DNA of 27,741 nucleotides from CAZMGG01 sp964565715 (GCA_964565715.1 CAZMGG010000074.1:1-27741); one strand, 5' to 3'; shown: positions 1 through 9,369, counted from the stretch's first letter. Notes: generated by a model not told the origin, from the sequence alone. Numbers and translations are program-made.

Positions 1-3000
1 CAGTGTAGCTCATCGCCAGGTCGTGCAAGCCACCGCCGAGGTTGTTCTGGTAGCCAAGCCCGGACCGGAACAGGTCCGAGCCCGCGTACGAGCTCACCAC
101 GTCGGTCCAGTTGGTGCCGCCGCTGCCGTAACGGAACGACTCGCGGTGCGTCCGGCCGAGGCTGTCCTGCAGGAACGTCTCCTCGACGATCAGCACCGGC
201 GACGTCAGCGCGCCGTACCAGCTCTTGCTGGCGGTCACCCGGCCCAGCGCGTCGCGTTCCAGCAGATCCCGGCTGTGCCAGGCCGACACGTCCGGGTCCT
301 GGCCGACGTTGGGCGCCTCGCGGCCGATCAGCCGGCCCGGGCCGTCGAAGAAGTAGCGGACCCGCACCGCGTCACCGGCGTACACGTCGGTCAGCCGCGA
401 GGCCGCGTCATAGGTGTAGAGCCTGGCGAACGGCTGGTGCGGGTTCTGCGCGGTCGGCGCCACCGCCCCGCCCGGATCCTGTACCGTCAGCACGCGGCCG
501 GCGTGGTCGTAGCTCGTCCGCGTGGTGCGCTGGCGGCCGTCCACCTGCACGAGCTGGCGATGGCCGTTGCTGCCGCCGAGGTGATCGAGGTGCACGCTGC
601 CGTTCCAGATCGGCTGCGTGCCGGGCAGGAAGTGCTCGCAGAGGCGGCCGCGGGCGTCGGGCAGGTAGCGCTGCACCTTGCCGCTCGGGTCGGTGTAGGA
701 CTCGGTGTCGCCGGTGCTGTAGTAGGCGAACGTGTGCACCAGCGGCGTGCTGCCGGTGCCGAACTCGCGGATCTGCGTGATCCGGCCGAGCTTGTCATGG
801 TCGCGCTCGGTCCGGTACACCACCGGCGCGGGTACTGACTGGTCGTGCTCCACCACCTTGCGCTCGATCAGCGCCACGAAGTCGGTGTTGGCGAGGTAGC
901 CGTAGACCACCTCGTCGGCGGGCGTGCCGTTGTTGCGGCTGCTGCTGACCCGGGACAGCGCGTCGAAGGTCCATTCGGTGAAGCGCCCCTGGTCGTCGCT
1001 GACCTTCTTCTGCCGCGACAGGCCGTCCCAGAGCGTGGTGACCGTGCGGGTGCCGCTGCCGGCGCCGAGGATGTCCGCCACCGACTTCCAGACGCGGCCG
1101 AGGCTGTCGTGATGCAGCGTGGTCCTGGCCAGCAGGGTGGTGCCGTCCAGCGTGCGCGACTGCGTGATGCGACCCATCGCGTCCAGGTCGAACTGGTGCA
1201 CGGCGCCGCCGAGGCTGCCCGTGTACCAGGCGCCCGGCGAGGCGCCGAGCGGGTCCTTGACGCTGGTCACGGCACCAGCGGCATTGCGGGTGATCCGCGT
1301 CCAGAGCTGGTTCTGCGCATCGCCCTGGAACAGGTCGACCACCTGCAGGAAGCCATCGACGAAGTTCTTGCCGCGCAGGACGTCGGGCTGGCCGGGGGCG
1401 TAGTCGCGGACGCTGTAGAGCGAGCCATAGCCGTCGTACCGGCGCTCGGTACCGGCCCCGCTGGGCCGGCCGATGTGCTGGAGCAGGTCCCCGGGCAGCC
1501 ACAGGAAGTCCGTTCGCAGGAAACGGGCGCCAGGCTCACTGGCGACCTGGCCATTGGAGCCGGCGGCGTTGCGGTCCAGCTCCCGGCGATCCTCCAGCGT
1601 GAACCGGAGCTGATGGCCGAGCCAGTGGAACTCATCCTGCAACCAGGCGCGCGCGGCCTCGGTGCGCGGCTGCGGGCCGAAGTCGTCGGGTGCCTGGCCG
1701 GACGAGGTCAGGTTGGTGCGCAGACGGACGGCGGGGTGGCCCCAACGGTCGAGCCGGAGGACCTGCTGCAGGGCTGTGCCACCCACGCTGGTCGCCACCG
1801 ACAGGGGGTGCCCGGCCGGCGTGCTGGCGAGGCTGTAGGTCGCCGCCAGAGGGGTGCCCGCGTTGGCCACGATCTGGCCGAGACGGCCCCAGACATCCAC
1901 CTGGACATCGGTCTGGATGCGTTCGCTGGGATTGCCGTCGGGGTTGCGGATGGTCGACAGCAGATGGCCGGCGGTCTGGTCATAGGCGTAGTCGGTGACC
2001 ACGCCGTCGCCGTCGACCGTGCGGGTGACCTGGCCGACCAGGCGGGTCTGCTGCTGCGGGTTCGGGGGATCGGTGTCGTCCAGCTGGACCGTCTCCGTCA
2101 CCTGCATCGTCGTGTTGTCCGCCAGCGTGACGACCGGACTGGTCCGGTGGATCTCCCGGGGCTTGAAGCCGCGGGCGGGCGCCTGGGTGGCAGGCGTGCC
2201 GGGGCGCACCTTCCAATCGGAGCTGTCTACGGTCACGGTCCAGGTCCCGTCCGGCGTCGTCACGCTGGCCGGATACCAGGCCGACCAGGCGCCGGCGGCC
2301 ACCGGGCCCTGCGTGTAGGTGAAGCTCGTGGTGACCGTCGCCGGCTGACCCTGGCCGGTGGCCGGATTGGGCACGGTGACGCTCTTCAGCAGGCCCGAGT
2401 CCGACCAGTACTCGTACTCGACGACACGGGCTGGCCCGAGGTCGCTGTCCTCGGTGACCTTGGTCGGCCGCGGGCAACTGCCGCAACCGCCGTACTCGAA
2501 GGCCCAGCGCTTCCAGTTCGGCTCCGGGCTGGCGAAGGAGAGCCCCTGGTTGGCGGGATCGTGGGCGCGGGGCCGACCAAGCTGGTCGTTGGTCGGCGTG
2601 ATGGTGATGGTGACCGGGCGACCGAGCGCATCGAGGATCTGCTCGGTGATCGTGCCGCGCGGGTCGGTGGCCTTGGCCCGGTAGAGGACGCCCGGGTTGT
2701 TGGGGTCGTCGTCGTAGGTCCAGGTGGTCGTCTCGGCGATCGGGTCGTCGGGCAGGATGGTCTGACTCTGCACCCGCCAGAGGCCGTAGCGCAGCACGTG
2801 CGTCACCGACAGCGTGCGCTTGCCGGCATCGACGCCGGCCTGGGTATCGGTGATGGCCTGGGCACGCCGCTGGCGCACGCCGGTGACCTTGTGGAGACCC
2901 TGACCGGTGACGTCGGTGTAGTCGAACTCGTAGAGGGTGTACTGCGGAACCGGCGTCGTCGATGCGTAGGGGTTCAGCCCATCGCTGTCGGGGATCGCCT

Positions 3001-4329
3001 CGGTGGGCGGATAGAAGATCCGCTTCAGGCGATCGCCGCGGAACGGCCGCGAGTAGGGCAGACCACTCTGCTCGAAGACCATGCCCCAGGTCAGCAGGGG
3101 ATCGAGATTGCCATTGGGCATGCGGTACTGGACCTGCACGCCGGACATGCCGGGACTTGGCGTCCACGACAGCTGGCCCTGGTCGTAGACCCACTCCTCG
3201 ACGATTCCGTTCGGATAGCGGACCTGTGACAGCCGCTGCTCGCTGTCGTACTCGAGCACGAACCGGTTGTCGCGCGGATCGACGATCTCGGTGACGTGGA
3301 AGTGCCGCCTGGCGGGAGAGGTGAAGAAGCCGGTGAAGCGCGCGACCGTGCCGTCGGAGTGTCGCACCTCGAAGTAGTCGCGACTGACCAGCGCGCCGTT
3401 GGTCCAGTCATAGAAGCGGAACGTCCGCTCCGGGTCGCCGGCATGGCCGAACACGCCAACGTACGGCTCACCGGTGTTCAGCGGGACCTGCCACGCCTGC
3501 AAGGGCATCTTCGACAGGCCGAACTGGATGTGCCCGACCTCCGCCTGACAATCGCACGTGTTGATGAGCACGGGTGGATGCCCCACCTCGACATCGATCG
3601 CATCGCACTTGCAGGCAGGATCCGGCGCACCGCCCGAGATCAGGTCGCATCCGGTCAATGGGTCGGACGCTGGGTCGCCCGGACCTGGCTCGCACTTGTG
3701 TGCCTTCAGGTAGGGCCCGGGGATCACCCCGCCCCCGCCCGGGCCGCCGGGCTCCGGGTGGCCGCCGGCCACCGACAGGAACTGCTGGTGCCGGTCGTTG
3801 GTGGTGACCACGATGCGGTCCAGGTAGCCGAGCGCGGTCTGCCCGGCGCTCTGCAGGAGCGGCATCGGCTTCTCGAACTGCAGGGTCAGGGCGAAGTCCC
3901 GATCCAGCGAGCCGGGGTCCATGCTCCGCAGCCCCAGGCGCTGCCCCGTCCAATCCGGCAGGGGGCCCGGCACGCCACCGCCCGGCGCCTCGGACCAGGG
4001 GTTGGGGTTGATCTTCAGGTGCTCGTAGCCGTCCTCGAGCTTCGGGCACTCACGCCCCGGCGGCTGCTGCGCCAGGCCCACGGTGGCCGTGACGGCCACC
4101 AGGCACGCGGCGCCCAGGCGCCGCAACCCCTCTACAAGAACAGGAANNNNNNNNNNNNNNNNNNNNNNNNNNNNNNNNNNNNNNNNNNNNNNNNNNNNNN
4201 NNNNNNNNNNNNNNNNNNNNNNNNNNNNNNNNNNNNNNNNNNNNNNGGGAAGGGAAGGGAAGGGAAGGGAAGGGAAGGGAAGGGAAGGGAAGGGAAGGGA
4301 AGGGAACGCGCGCGGGCGAGCAACGACAT
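1..4329 (-). CDS. RHS/YD-repeat protein, 3' end outside window, interrupted by assembly gap
   Basis: After the gap one uninterrupted frame of 1381 codons (4144 to 2) runs off the left edge. It carries many YD/RHS units, for example YDGYGSLYSVRDY, FDLDAMGRITQ, FDALSRVSSSRNN and YTYDAASRLTDVY, as in WapA/RHS surface or toxin-delivery proteins. The first residues after the gap look like a signal peptide (RRLGAACLVAVTATVGLA then QQ), so the product is probably exported. A Cys-rich N-terminal domain follows (Cys at about 151, 166, 178, 180, 197 and 199 after the gap). No start codon with a good ribosome site lies between the gap and this signal; a TTG at 4126 is the only candidate. The likely start is therefore ATG at 4329, which has an AAGGAGG site and leads into a TTCCC repeat. 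That start requires the hidden repeat number to restore frame. The C-terminal effector or shell end is not visible. Function beyond the RHS family is unknown. Confidence 0.82.
4147..4246. other. Scaffold gap, 100 N
   Basis: Exactly 100 N, the usual placeholder for a gap of unknown size. Both flanks end in GGGAA-type repeat sequence, which explains why assembly broke here. Any frame read across it is meaningless. Confidence 0.97.
4247..4306. repeat. Pentanucleotide tandem repeat (GGGAA)12, TTCCC on the coding strand
   Basis: Twelve perfect GGGAA units abut the N gap. The other side of the gap ends in ...CAGGAA, which is the tail of the same unit, so the gap probably lies wholly inside the tract and the true copy number is larger and unknown. 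On the minus strand the tract starts 23 nt after the A of ATG 4329 and would encode a Ser-Leu-Pro-Phe-Pro repeat. Because 5 is not a multiple of 3, gain or loss of units shifts the frame of the RHS gene. Confidence 0.9.
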
Positions 4330-4333
4330 CGGG

Positions 4334-4340
4334 CCTCCTT
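4334..4340 (-). promoter_or_regulatory. Strong Shine-Dalgarno for the RHS gene
   Basis: Reads AAGGAGG on the minus strand, 4 nt before ATG at 4329. It is the best ribosome binding site in the window and decides the start of the RHS gene upstream of the repeat tract. Confidence 0.75.
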
Positions 4341-4429
4341 CGGCGAGTTGCTCCCCCTCTACCCGATCCCGCAGCCGAGCACACCTTAGCAACCCGAATT
4401 CTTCTGCTCGGGCATTTCTCCTCTTAACA

Positions 4430-4446
4430 AGCCCCGATCTGGGGCT
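4430..4446 (-). terminator. Possible terminator hairpin after the methyltransferase gene
   Basis: Perfect 6-bp stem AGCCCC/GGGGCT with a 5-nt loop, 21 nt past the methyltransferase stop. On the minus strand it is followed by TTGTTAAG, a weak T tract. It separates that gene from the RHS leader. Activity is not certain. Confidence 0.4.
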
Positions 4447-4467
4447 CATTCCTGCCTTCCACCACCC

Positions 4468-5400
4468 TCACCCACGCCGGTAAACCCCCACCCCGAAATC
4501 CGACCCCAGCACGCCGCTCCGCAGGCACGCCGCCTCGAAGTCGAACAAGCGCCGCAGGTGCGCCACGTCGTCGGGCCGCTCCAGCGCGAAGTTGCCGACG
4601 ATGCCGTCCAGCGCCAGATGCAGCAGCGTGCCGCCGTAGTCGACCCGCACCACCGGCTCGAACAGCTCCTCGCACCACCCCACGATCTCGTCGGAACGCG
4701 CCGCCTCGGACGGATCGATCGCGTCCATCTCCGCCAGCGTCGGCCGCCGGTGCGCCGTCTTCACCCTGCCGCCGTGGCGCGGATCCGCCCGCAGCCGTTC
4801 CGGCAGCGTCGCCAGCAGCGCGTTGCACAGATCCAGCTGCCGCAGGGTCCACTGGAAGCGCTTCGGGCCGATGTACTCGTTCCAGATCAGCACGCCGCCG
4901 GGCCGCAGCGCGCGCCGCACGCCCCGCAGCACGTCGTCCAGCCGGTGCAGGTGGTGCAGCGACATCGAGCCGAACACCACGTCGTAGGCGCCCTCCGGGA
5001 ACGCGTGCGCATCCAGGTCCACCGCGCGGTAGTGCAGGTCCCGCAGCCCCTCCTCCTGCGCCTGCCGGGCCGCCACCGCCACCGCGCCGGGGCTGATGTC
5101 GAAGGCGTCGAACGGGACGCCGACGCCGAGCCAGCGGGCGTGACGTTCGAGGCCGCCGCCGCCGCAGCCGAGCGTGCAGGCCGCGCGCAGGTCCCGGGGC
5201 AGGTGGTTCCGGACCGCCCATTCCAGCCAGTTCACCTCGGCGCGGCCGGAGATGCGCGGATTGACGCAGCCGTGCTGCACCAGCGGCGACTCCAGCCAGT
5301 TCACCGCGGCGCGCACCGCCGGGGTCGCCGCCTGCTCGTGGGCCTTCTGCCCCCAGTGCTCGGCGGTGCGCTGGCGCAGGGGTTCCGGGGGCACGGACAT
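4468..5400 (-). CDS. Class I SAM-dependent methyltransferase
   Basis: 310 residues from ATG 5400; an in-frame TTG at 5421 is a weaker alternative. The Rossmann core is clear: motif I TLGCGGGG (76-83), the acidic ribose-binding residue in FDISP (about 101), DVVFGSMSLHHL (140-151), and LRPGGVLIWNEY (165-176). The arrangement is that of the Methyltransf_11/25 families, which act on small molecules or lipids. A helical N-terminal stretch of about 70 residues and a long C-terminal part (180-310) would shape the substrate pocket. The substrate cannot be told from sequence. It is transcribed away from the oxidoreductase gene, with 59 bp between the two starts. No Shine-Dalgarno is present, but TATCGT lies 9 nt before the ATG. 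Confidence 0.88.
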   Translation of the reverse strand: MSVPPEPLRQRTAEHWGQKAHEQAATPAVRAAVNWLESPLVQHGCVNPRISGRAEVNWLEWAVRNHLPRDLRAACTLGCGGGGLERHARWLGVGVPFDAFDISPGAVAVAARQAQEEGLRDLHYRAVDLDAHAFPEGAYDVVFGSMSLHHLHRLDDVLRGVRRALRPGGVLIWNEYIGPKRFQWTLRQLDLCNALLATLPERLRADPRHGGRVKTAHRRPTLAEMDAIDPSEAARSDEIVGWCEELFEPVVRVDYGGTLLHLALDGIVGNFALERPDDVAHLRRLFDFEAACLRSGVLGSDFGVGVYRRG

Positions 5401-5409
5401 CGGCCGGTG

Positions 5410-5415
5410 ACGATA
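5410..5415 (-). promoter_or_regulatory. TANNNT -10-like hexamer for the methyltransferase
   Basis: TATCGT on the minus strand, 9 nt before ATG 5400. Its context (GCGGTATCGT ending in GGCCG before ATG) resembles that of the TPR protein gene at 15767. It fits a -10 box of a leaderless or near-leaderless transcript. Confidence 0.4.
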
Positions 5416-5459
5416 CCGCAACCTTGCGCGGGCCCCACCCGGGCCGGCACGATGCGCGG

Positions 5460-6830
5460 ATGGAAGTGCCGTCCGCCCCGTCCCGTCGTGATCTCCTGCT
5501 GGCCGCCGCCGTCGGTGCGGGCGCGGCTGGTCTCGCTTCGCTGACCGGCTGCCAGGGTGGGCCGCTGCCGCGGCGGCACGCGCCGGGCACGCGGTTGCGC
5601 ATCGCCGGCATCGGCTGCGGTGGCAAGGGGCTGTCGGACCTCCAGGCCTGCGCCAAGGAGCACGACATCGTGGCGCTGTGCGACGTCGACGATGGCAAGG
5701 CGGCGGCGATCCGCAAGGAGCATCCGCAGGCGGCGTTCTTCCACGACTACCGCGACCTGTTCGACCGCATGCCGGTGGGCAGCATCGACGCGGTGACGGT
5801 GTCGACGCCGGATCACAGCCACGCGCTGCCAGCGCTGCTGGCGATGCAGCGGGGCCACGCGGTGTTCGTGCAGAAGCCGCTGACCCACACGGTGCAGGAG
5901 GCGCGGCTGCTGGCGGCGGCGGCGCGGAAGTACGGCGTTGTGACCAGCATGGGCAACCAGGGCACCTGCCTGCCGGGCTTCCGCGAGGCGGCGGAGGTGG
6001 TGCGCAGCGGCGCGATCGGCGAGGTGGCCGAGGTGCACGTGTGGACCGACCGGCCGATCTGGCCGCAGGGGATCGCGCGGCCGGGGCACGTCGACGCCAT
6101 TCCGACGTCGCTGCGCTGGGACCTGTGGCTCGGGGCGGCGCCCTACCGGCCCTACGCGGCCGGGCGACAGGACGGCGACTTCAAGGGCTACGCGCCGTTC
6201 CACTGGCGCGGCTGGTGGGACTTCGGCACCGGCGCGTTCGGCGACATGGCGTGCCACCTGGCCAACCTGCCCTACTTCGCGCTGGAGCTGGGGCTGCCGA
6301 CCTGGGTCGAGGGCGAGTGCTCGGGCTGCAACGACGAGACGGCGCCGAAGTGGTCGGTGGTGCGGATGCAGTTCCCGGCCCGCGGTGCGCGGCCGCCGGT
6401 GCTGTTCCACTGGTACGACGGCGGCAAGCTGCCGCCGGCGGACCTGCTGCCGGGCGTGAAGTACCGGAACGGCGGCTTCCTGCTGGTGGGCGAGAAGGGC
6501 CGGCTCTACTCGCCCACCGACTACGGCGAGAGCTACGAGCTGCACCCGAAGGAGGCGTTCGCCGGCTACCAGAAGCCGGTGCCGTGGCTGCCGCGCTCGC
6601 CGGGCATCCACCAGGAGTGGCTGCAGTGCGTGGTCGACGGCACCGAGCCGCTGGCCAGCTTCGCCTACGCCGGGCCGTTCACCGAGGCGATGCTGCTCGG
6701 CAACATCGCGCTGCGGGTGGGCCAGCGGATCCAGTACGACGGCGTGGAAGGCCGCATCACCAACGACGCGCGGGCCGACCAGCTGCTGGGCAAGAGCTAC
6801 CGCCGGGGCTTCGAGCTGCCGGCGGTGTAG
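5460..6830 (+). CDS. Gfo/Idh/MocA family oxidoreductase, Tat-exported lipoprotein
   Basis: 456 residues from ATG 5460. Residues 9-31 form a twin-arginine-like signal (SRRDLLLAAAVGAG) ending in the lipobox LTGC (Cys31), so the enzyme is probably folded in the cytoplasm, exported and lipid-anchored. The NAD(P)-binding motif GIGCGGKG is at 50-57. VQKPLTHTVQEA (137-148) corresponds to the family's EKP motif, with Gln for Glu. GDMACH (261-266) holds the usual catalytic-side His. The stretch RPIWPQG is typical of the planctomycete members. Family members oxidise or reduce sugars and related polyols or hydrolyse glycosides through NAD; the substrate here is not known. It is divergent from the methyltransferase and convergent with the S9 peptidase (12 bp between stops). 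Confidence 0.9.
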   Translation: MEVPSAPSRRDLLLAAAVGAGAAGLASLTGCQGGPLPRRHAPGTRLRIAGIGCGGKGLSDLQACAKEHDIVALCDVDDGKAAAIRKEHPQAAFFHDYRDLFDRMPVGSIDAVTVSTPDHSHALPALLAMQRGHAVFVQKPLTHTVQEARLLAAAARKYGVVTSMGNQGTCLPGFREAAEVVRSGAIGEVAEVHVWTDRPIWPQGIARPGHVDAIPTSLRWDLWLGAAPYRPYAAGRQDGDFKGYAPFHWRGWWDFGTGAFGDMACHLANLPYFALELGLPTWVEGECSGCNDETAPKWSVVRMQFPARGARPPVLFHWYDGGKLPPADLLPGVKYRNGGFLLVGEKGRLYSPTDYGESYELHPKEAFAGYQKPVPWLPRSPGIHQEWLQCVVDGTEPLASFAYAGPFTEAMLLGNIALRVGQRIQYDGVEGRITNDARADQLLGKSYRRGFELPAV

Positions 6831-6842
6831 CGGGCTCGGGGC

Positions 6843-9266
6843 TCAGCGGCCGGCGCCGGCCTCGACGGCCACCTTGCGCCCCTTCACGTGCTTGTCCATC
6901 CACGCCACCGTCTCGGCGAGCGTGTGCAGGACCGACTCGCGGGCGCGGTAGCCGTGCGACTCGTGCGGCAGCATGACGAGGCGGGCCGTGCCGCCGTGGC
7001 CCTGGATCGCCATGAACAGGCGCGGCGACTGGATCGGGAAGGTGCCCGGGTTGTTGTCGTCCTCGCCATGGATCAGCAGGATCGGCTCGTTGATCCTGGT
7101 GGCGTGGGTGAAGGGCGACAGGTTGAGGTAGAGGTCGGGCGCCTCCCAGAAGGTGCGCTCCTCGTTCTGGAAGCCGAACGGGGTGAGCGTGCGGTTGTAG
7201 GCGCCGGAACGGGCGATGCCGGTGGCGAACAGGTCGGTGTGGGCCAGCGCGTGCGCCGTCATGAACGCGCCGTAGCTGTGGCCGGCGATGGCGATGCGGT
7301 GGCGGTCGATGCCGCGGGCGACCAGCAGGTCGACGGCGGCCTCGCAGTTCTGCACGAGCTGCGGGATGAACGTGTCGTTGGCGGTGCGCACCGGGCCGAC
7401 GATCGGCATGGCGGCGTTGTCGAGCACGGCGTAGCCCTGGGTCAGCAGGAACAGGTGCGAGGTGCCACCCAGACGCTGGTAGCGGTGCGGCGAGCCGCGC
7501 ACCTGGCCGGCGTCGCTCGCCTGGTTGAACTCCTGCGGGTAGGCCCAGACCAGGGCCGGCAGGCTCTGGCCGGGCTGGTGGCCCGGCGGCAGGTAGAGGG
7601 TGCCGGACAGCGGCACGCCGTCCTTGCGCTGGTAGTGCACCAGCTCCTTCGTCACCGTGGCCAGGAAGTCCTGGGCCGGGTCGCGGAAGTCGGTGAGCTG
7701 GGTGCGGGTGCCGGCGGTGAGATCGACCAGCCAGGCGTTGCCCGGCTCGGTCGGCGTCTCGCGCTGGATCAGGATGCGGTTGCCCGCCTGGTCGAGGAAG
7801 GCGCTGAACTGCTCGTAGCAGCCCTCGGCGCACTCGAACAGGCGGCGCTTCTGGTTGGTGGCGAGGTCCCAGGCGTCGAGGAACGGCCGCTCGCCGGTCT
7901 TCGACGCGCCGCGGCCGCTGAGGTAGAGGGTCTGGCCCTGCATGCGCAGCACCGACTGGCCGTCGGGGCGCAGCCGTCGCACCGGGTCGCCGGGATCGCC
8001 GTAGGCGTCCTGGGTCGAGCGTTCGTCGAGCAGCACCGGCACGGCGGCGAAGTCGTCGGCGCGGAGCCGCCACTGCCGGGCGCGGCGCTGGTCGCGGTCG
8101 AACTCGCCGGCGATCACCAGCACGCCGTCCTCGCCGCACTGCAGCCCGGTCTGCCGGTGCTCGGTGCGGAACCAGGTGCGCGGCTCGCCCTTCGGGTCGG
8201 TCAGCACCAGCACGGCATCGCGGTGCTCGACCTTCTTCTTCGGATCACCACCGTCCAGGGCCTCGGTCCAGACCAGGGTGTGCGGCTGCACCGCCAGCCA
8301 GTCCGGCGAGCGCGGGCCGGTCGACACGCCGCCGATCGGCACCGCGTCCTGCAGCGGCCGGTCGCAGAGCACGCGCACGACGTTGCCCGAGCGGTCCCAC
8401 ACCGCGGTGCGGCTGGGGAAGCTGCGCCACGGGTGCAGGAAGGAGAACGGCCGGCGCACGGTGGTGACCAGCAGGAAGGCGCCGTCGGGCGAGGAATCGA
8501 TGCTGGCGTGCATGCCCGGCGCGCCGAGGTTCTGCACCGCGCCGGTGAGCGCGTCGACCACGGCGAGCTGGCAGGTGCCGTAGTGCTCGAAGAGGTCGGC
8601 GTCGTGACCGCTCTGCAGCAGGTCCTGATAGGTGCGCACGGGGCCCTTCTTGCCGCTGCTCTCCTGCACGTTGGGGCCGGACGGGGCCGCGGGCGAGGCC
8701 GGCGGCGCGCCGGGCGCCACCAGGCGGCAGAGGAGCGAGCGCTGGTCGGGCAGCCAGCGCAGGGGTGCGCCGAGCACGGCGTTCAGGCGCACGCCGGCGA
8801 TCTGCCGCACGGTGCCGGGATCGACCTCGGCGACCCACAGCTCGATGCCATCATCGACGGTGCGGGTGAAGGCCAGCAGCCGGCCGTCGGCGCTCCAGGA
8901 CGGCTCGCCCACCCGGCCCTGCGGGATCGGCAGGTCCTTGCTGCTGCCGTCGGCCAGCGTGCGCACGCTGAGCCCGGTGACGCGGCCGCCGAGCTGCGGG
9001 CCGCGGCTCTGCGGATCGATGCGCAGGCCGCCGAGCTTCAGGTGCGGCCGCGCCAGGTCGGCCAGTTCGGGCAGCGCCTCGCGCCGCACCAGCAGCAGGC
9101 AGCGGCGGTCCGGGCTCAGCGACAGGCCCGGCGACGGCTCGGCGGTGACGAGCGCCGGAATCGGATCGGGCGGGAGCTGCCAGCCGGGCTGCTGGGCCAC
9201 AGCCAGGGCGGGCAGCAGGCAGGCGACGAACGCGGCGGACGGAACGAGGCGGGGGGCACGCGGCAT
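6843..9266 (-). CDS. Secreted S9 family serine peptidase, glutamyl-endopeptidase-like (S9D)
   Basis: 807 residues from ATG 9266, with AGGAG 7 nt upstream. Signal peptide: VPSAAFVACLLPALAVA, cut before QQP. The N-terminal part is a WD-like/beta-propeller region. Its opening (LPPDPIPALV, SLSPDRRCLLLV, LPELADLARPHLKLGGLRID) closely follows the pattern of plant chloroplast glutamyl endopeptidase (CGEP), as I recall that family. The alpha/beta-hydrolase domain carries Ser664 in GHSYGAF, Asp737 in HGEDDNNPG and His771 in PHESHGY, so the triad is complete. It should cleave peptides in the periplasm; Glu preference is inferred only from the family match. It is convergent with the oxidoreductase gene. 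The 103 bp upstream (9267-9369) hold only GC-rich sequence with the self-complementary CCGGCGCCGG. Confidence 0.92.
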   Translation of the reverse strand: MPRAPRLVPSAAFVACLLPALAVAQQPGWQLPPDPIPALVTAEPSPGLSLSPDRRCLLLVRREALPELADLARPHLKLGGLRIDPQSRGPQLGGRVTGLSVRTLADGSSKDLPIPQGRVGEPSWSADGRLLAFTRTVDDGIELWVAEVDPGTVRQIAGVRLNAVLGAPLRWLPDQRSLLCRLVAPGAPPASPAAPSGPNVQESSGKKGPVRTYQDLLQSGHDADLFEHYGTCQLAVVDALTGAVQNLGAPGMHASIDSSPDGAFLLVTTVRRPFSFLHPWRSFPSRTAVWDRSGNVVRVLCDRPLQDAVPIGGVSTGPRSPDWLAVQPHTLVWTEALDGGDPKKKVEHRDAVLVLTDPKGEPRTWFRTEHRQTGLQCGEDGVLVIAGEFDRDQRRARQWRLRADDFAAVPVLLDERSTQDAYGDPGDPVRRLRPDGQSVLRMQGQTLYLSGRGASKTGERPFLDAWDLATNQKRRLFECAEGCYEQFSAFLDQAGNRILIQRETPTEPGNAWLVDLTAGTRTQLTDFRDPAQDFLATVTKELVHYQRKDGVPLSGTLYLPPGHQPGQSLPALVWAYPQEFNQASDAGQVRGSPHRYQRLGGTSHLFLLTQGYAVLDNAAMPIVGPVRTANDTFIPQLVQNCEAAVDLLVARGIDRHRIAIAGHSYGAFMTAHALAHTDLFATGIARSGAYNRTLTPFGFQNEERTFWEAPDLYLNLSPFTHATRINEPILLIHGEDDNNPGTFPIQSPRLFMAIQGHGGTARLVMLPHESHGYRARESVLHTLAETVAWMDKHVKGRKVAVEAGAGR

Positions 9267-9369
9267 GGTCTGGCTCCTGGGCGGCGGCCGCGAGGATCCA
9301 GGGGCCACCGGGCTGGCCTCTACGGCCCGGCGCCGGCCCCTGCGAGCGCCCTTCCCCCGGCGCGCGAAG

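Noticed and set aside
845..3229. Long open frame of 794 codons on the plus strand
   Set aside because: Antisense to the continuous YD-repeat frame. Composition lacks any recognisable motif. High-GC DNA keeps such shadow frames open.
4132..4449. Short minus-strand protein made mostly of the SLPFP repeat
   Set aside because: Its frame crosses 100 N of unknown length. The sound part is the 5' end of the RHS gene, not a gene of its own. The possibility that the repeat is a contig-end artefact remains, but the ATG and ribosome site beside it argue against that.
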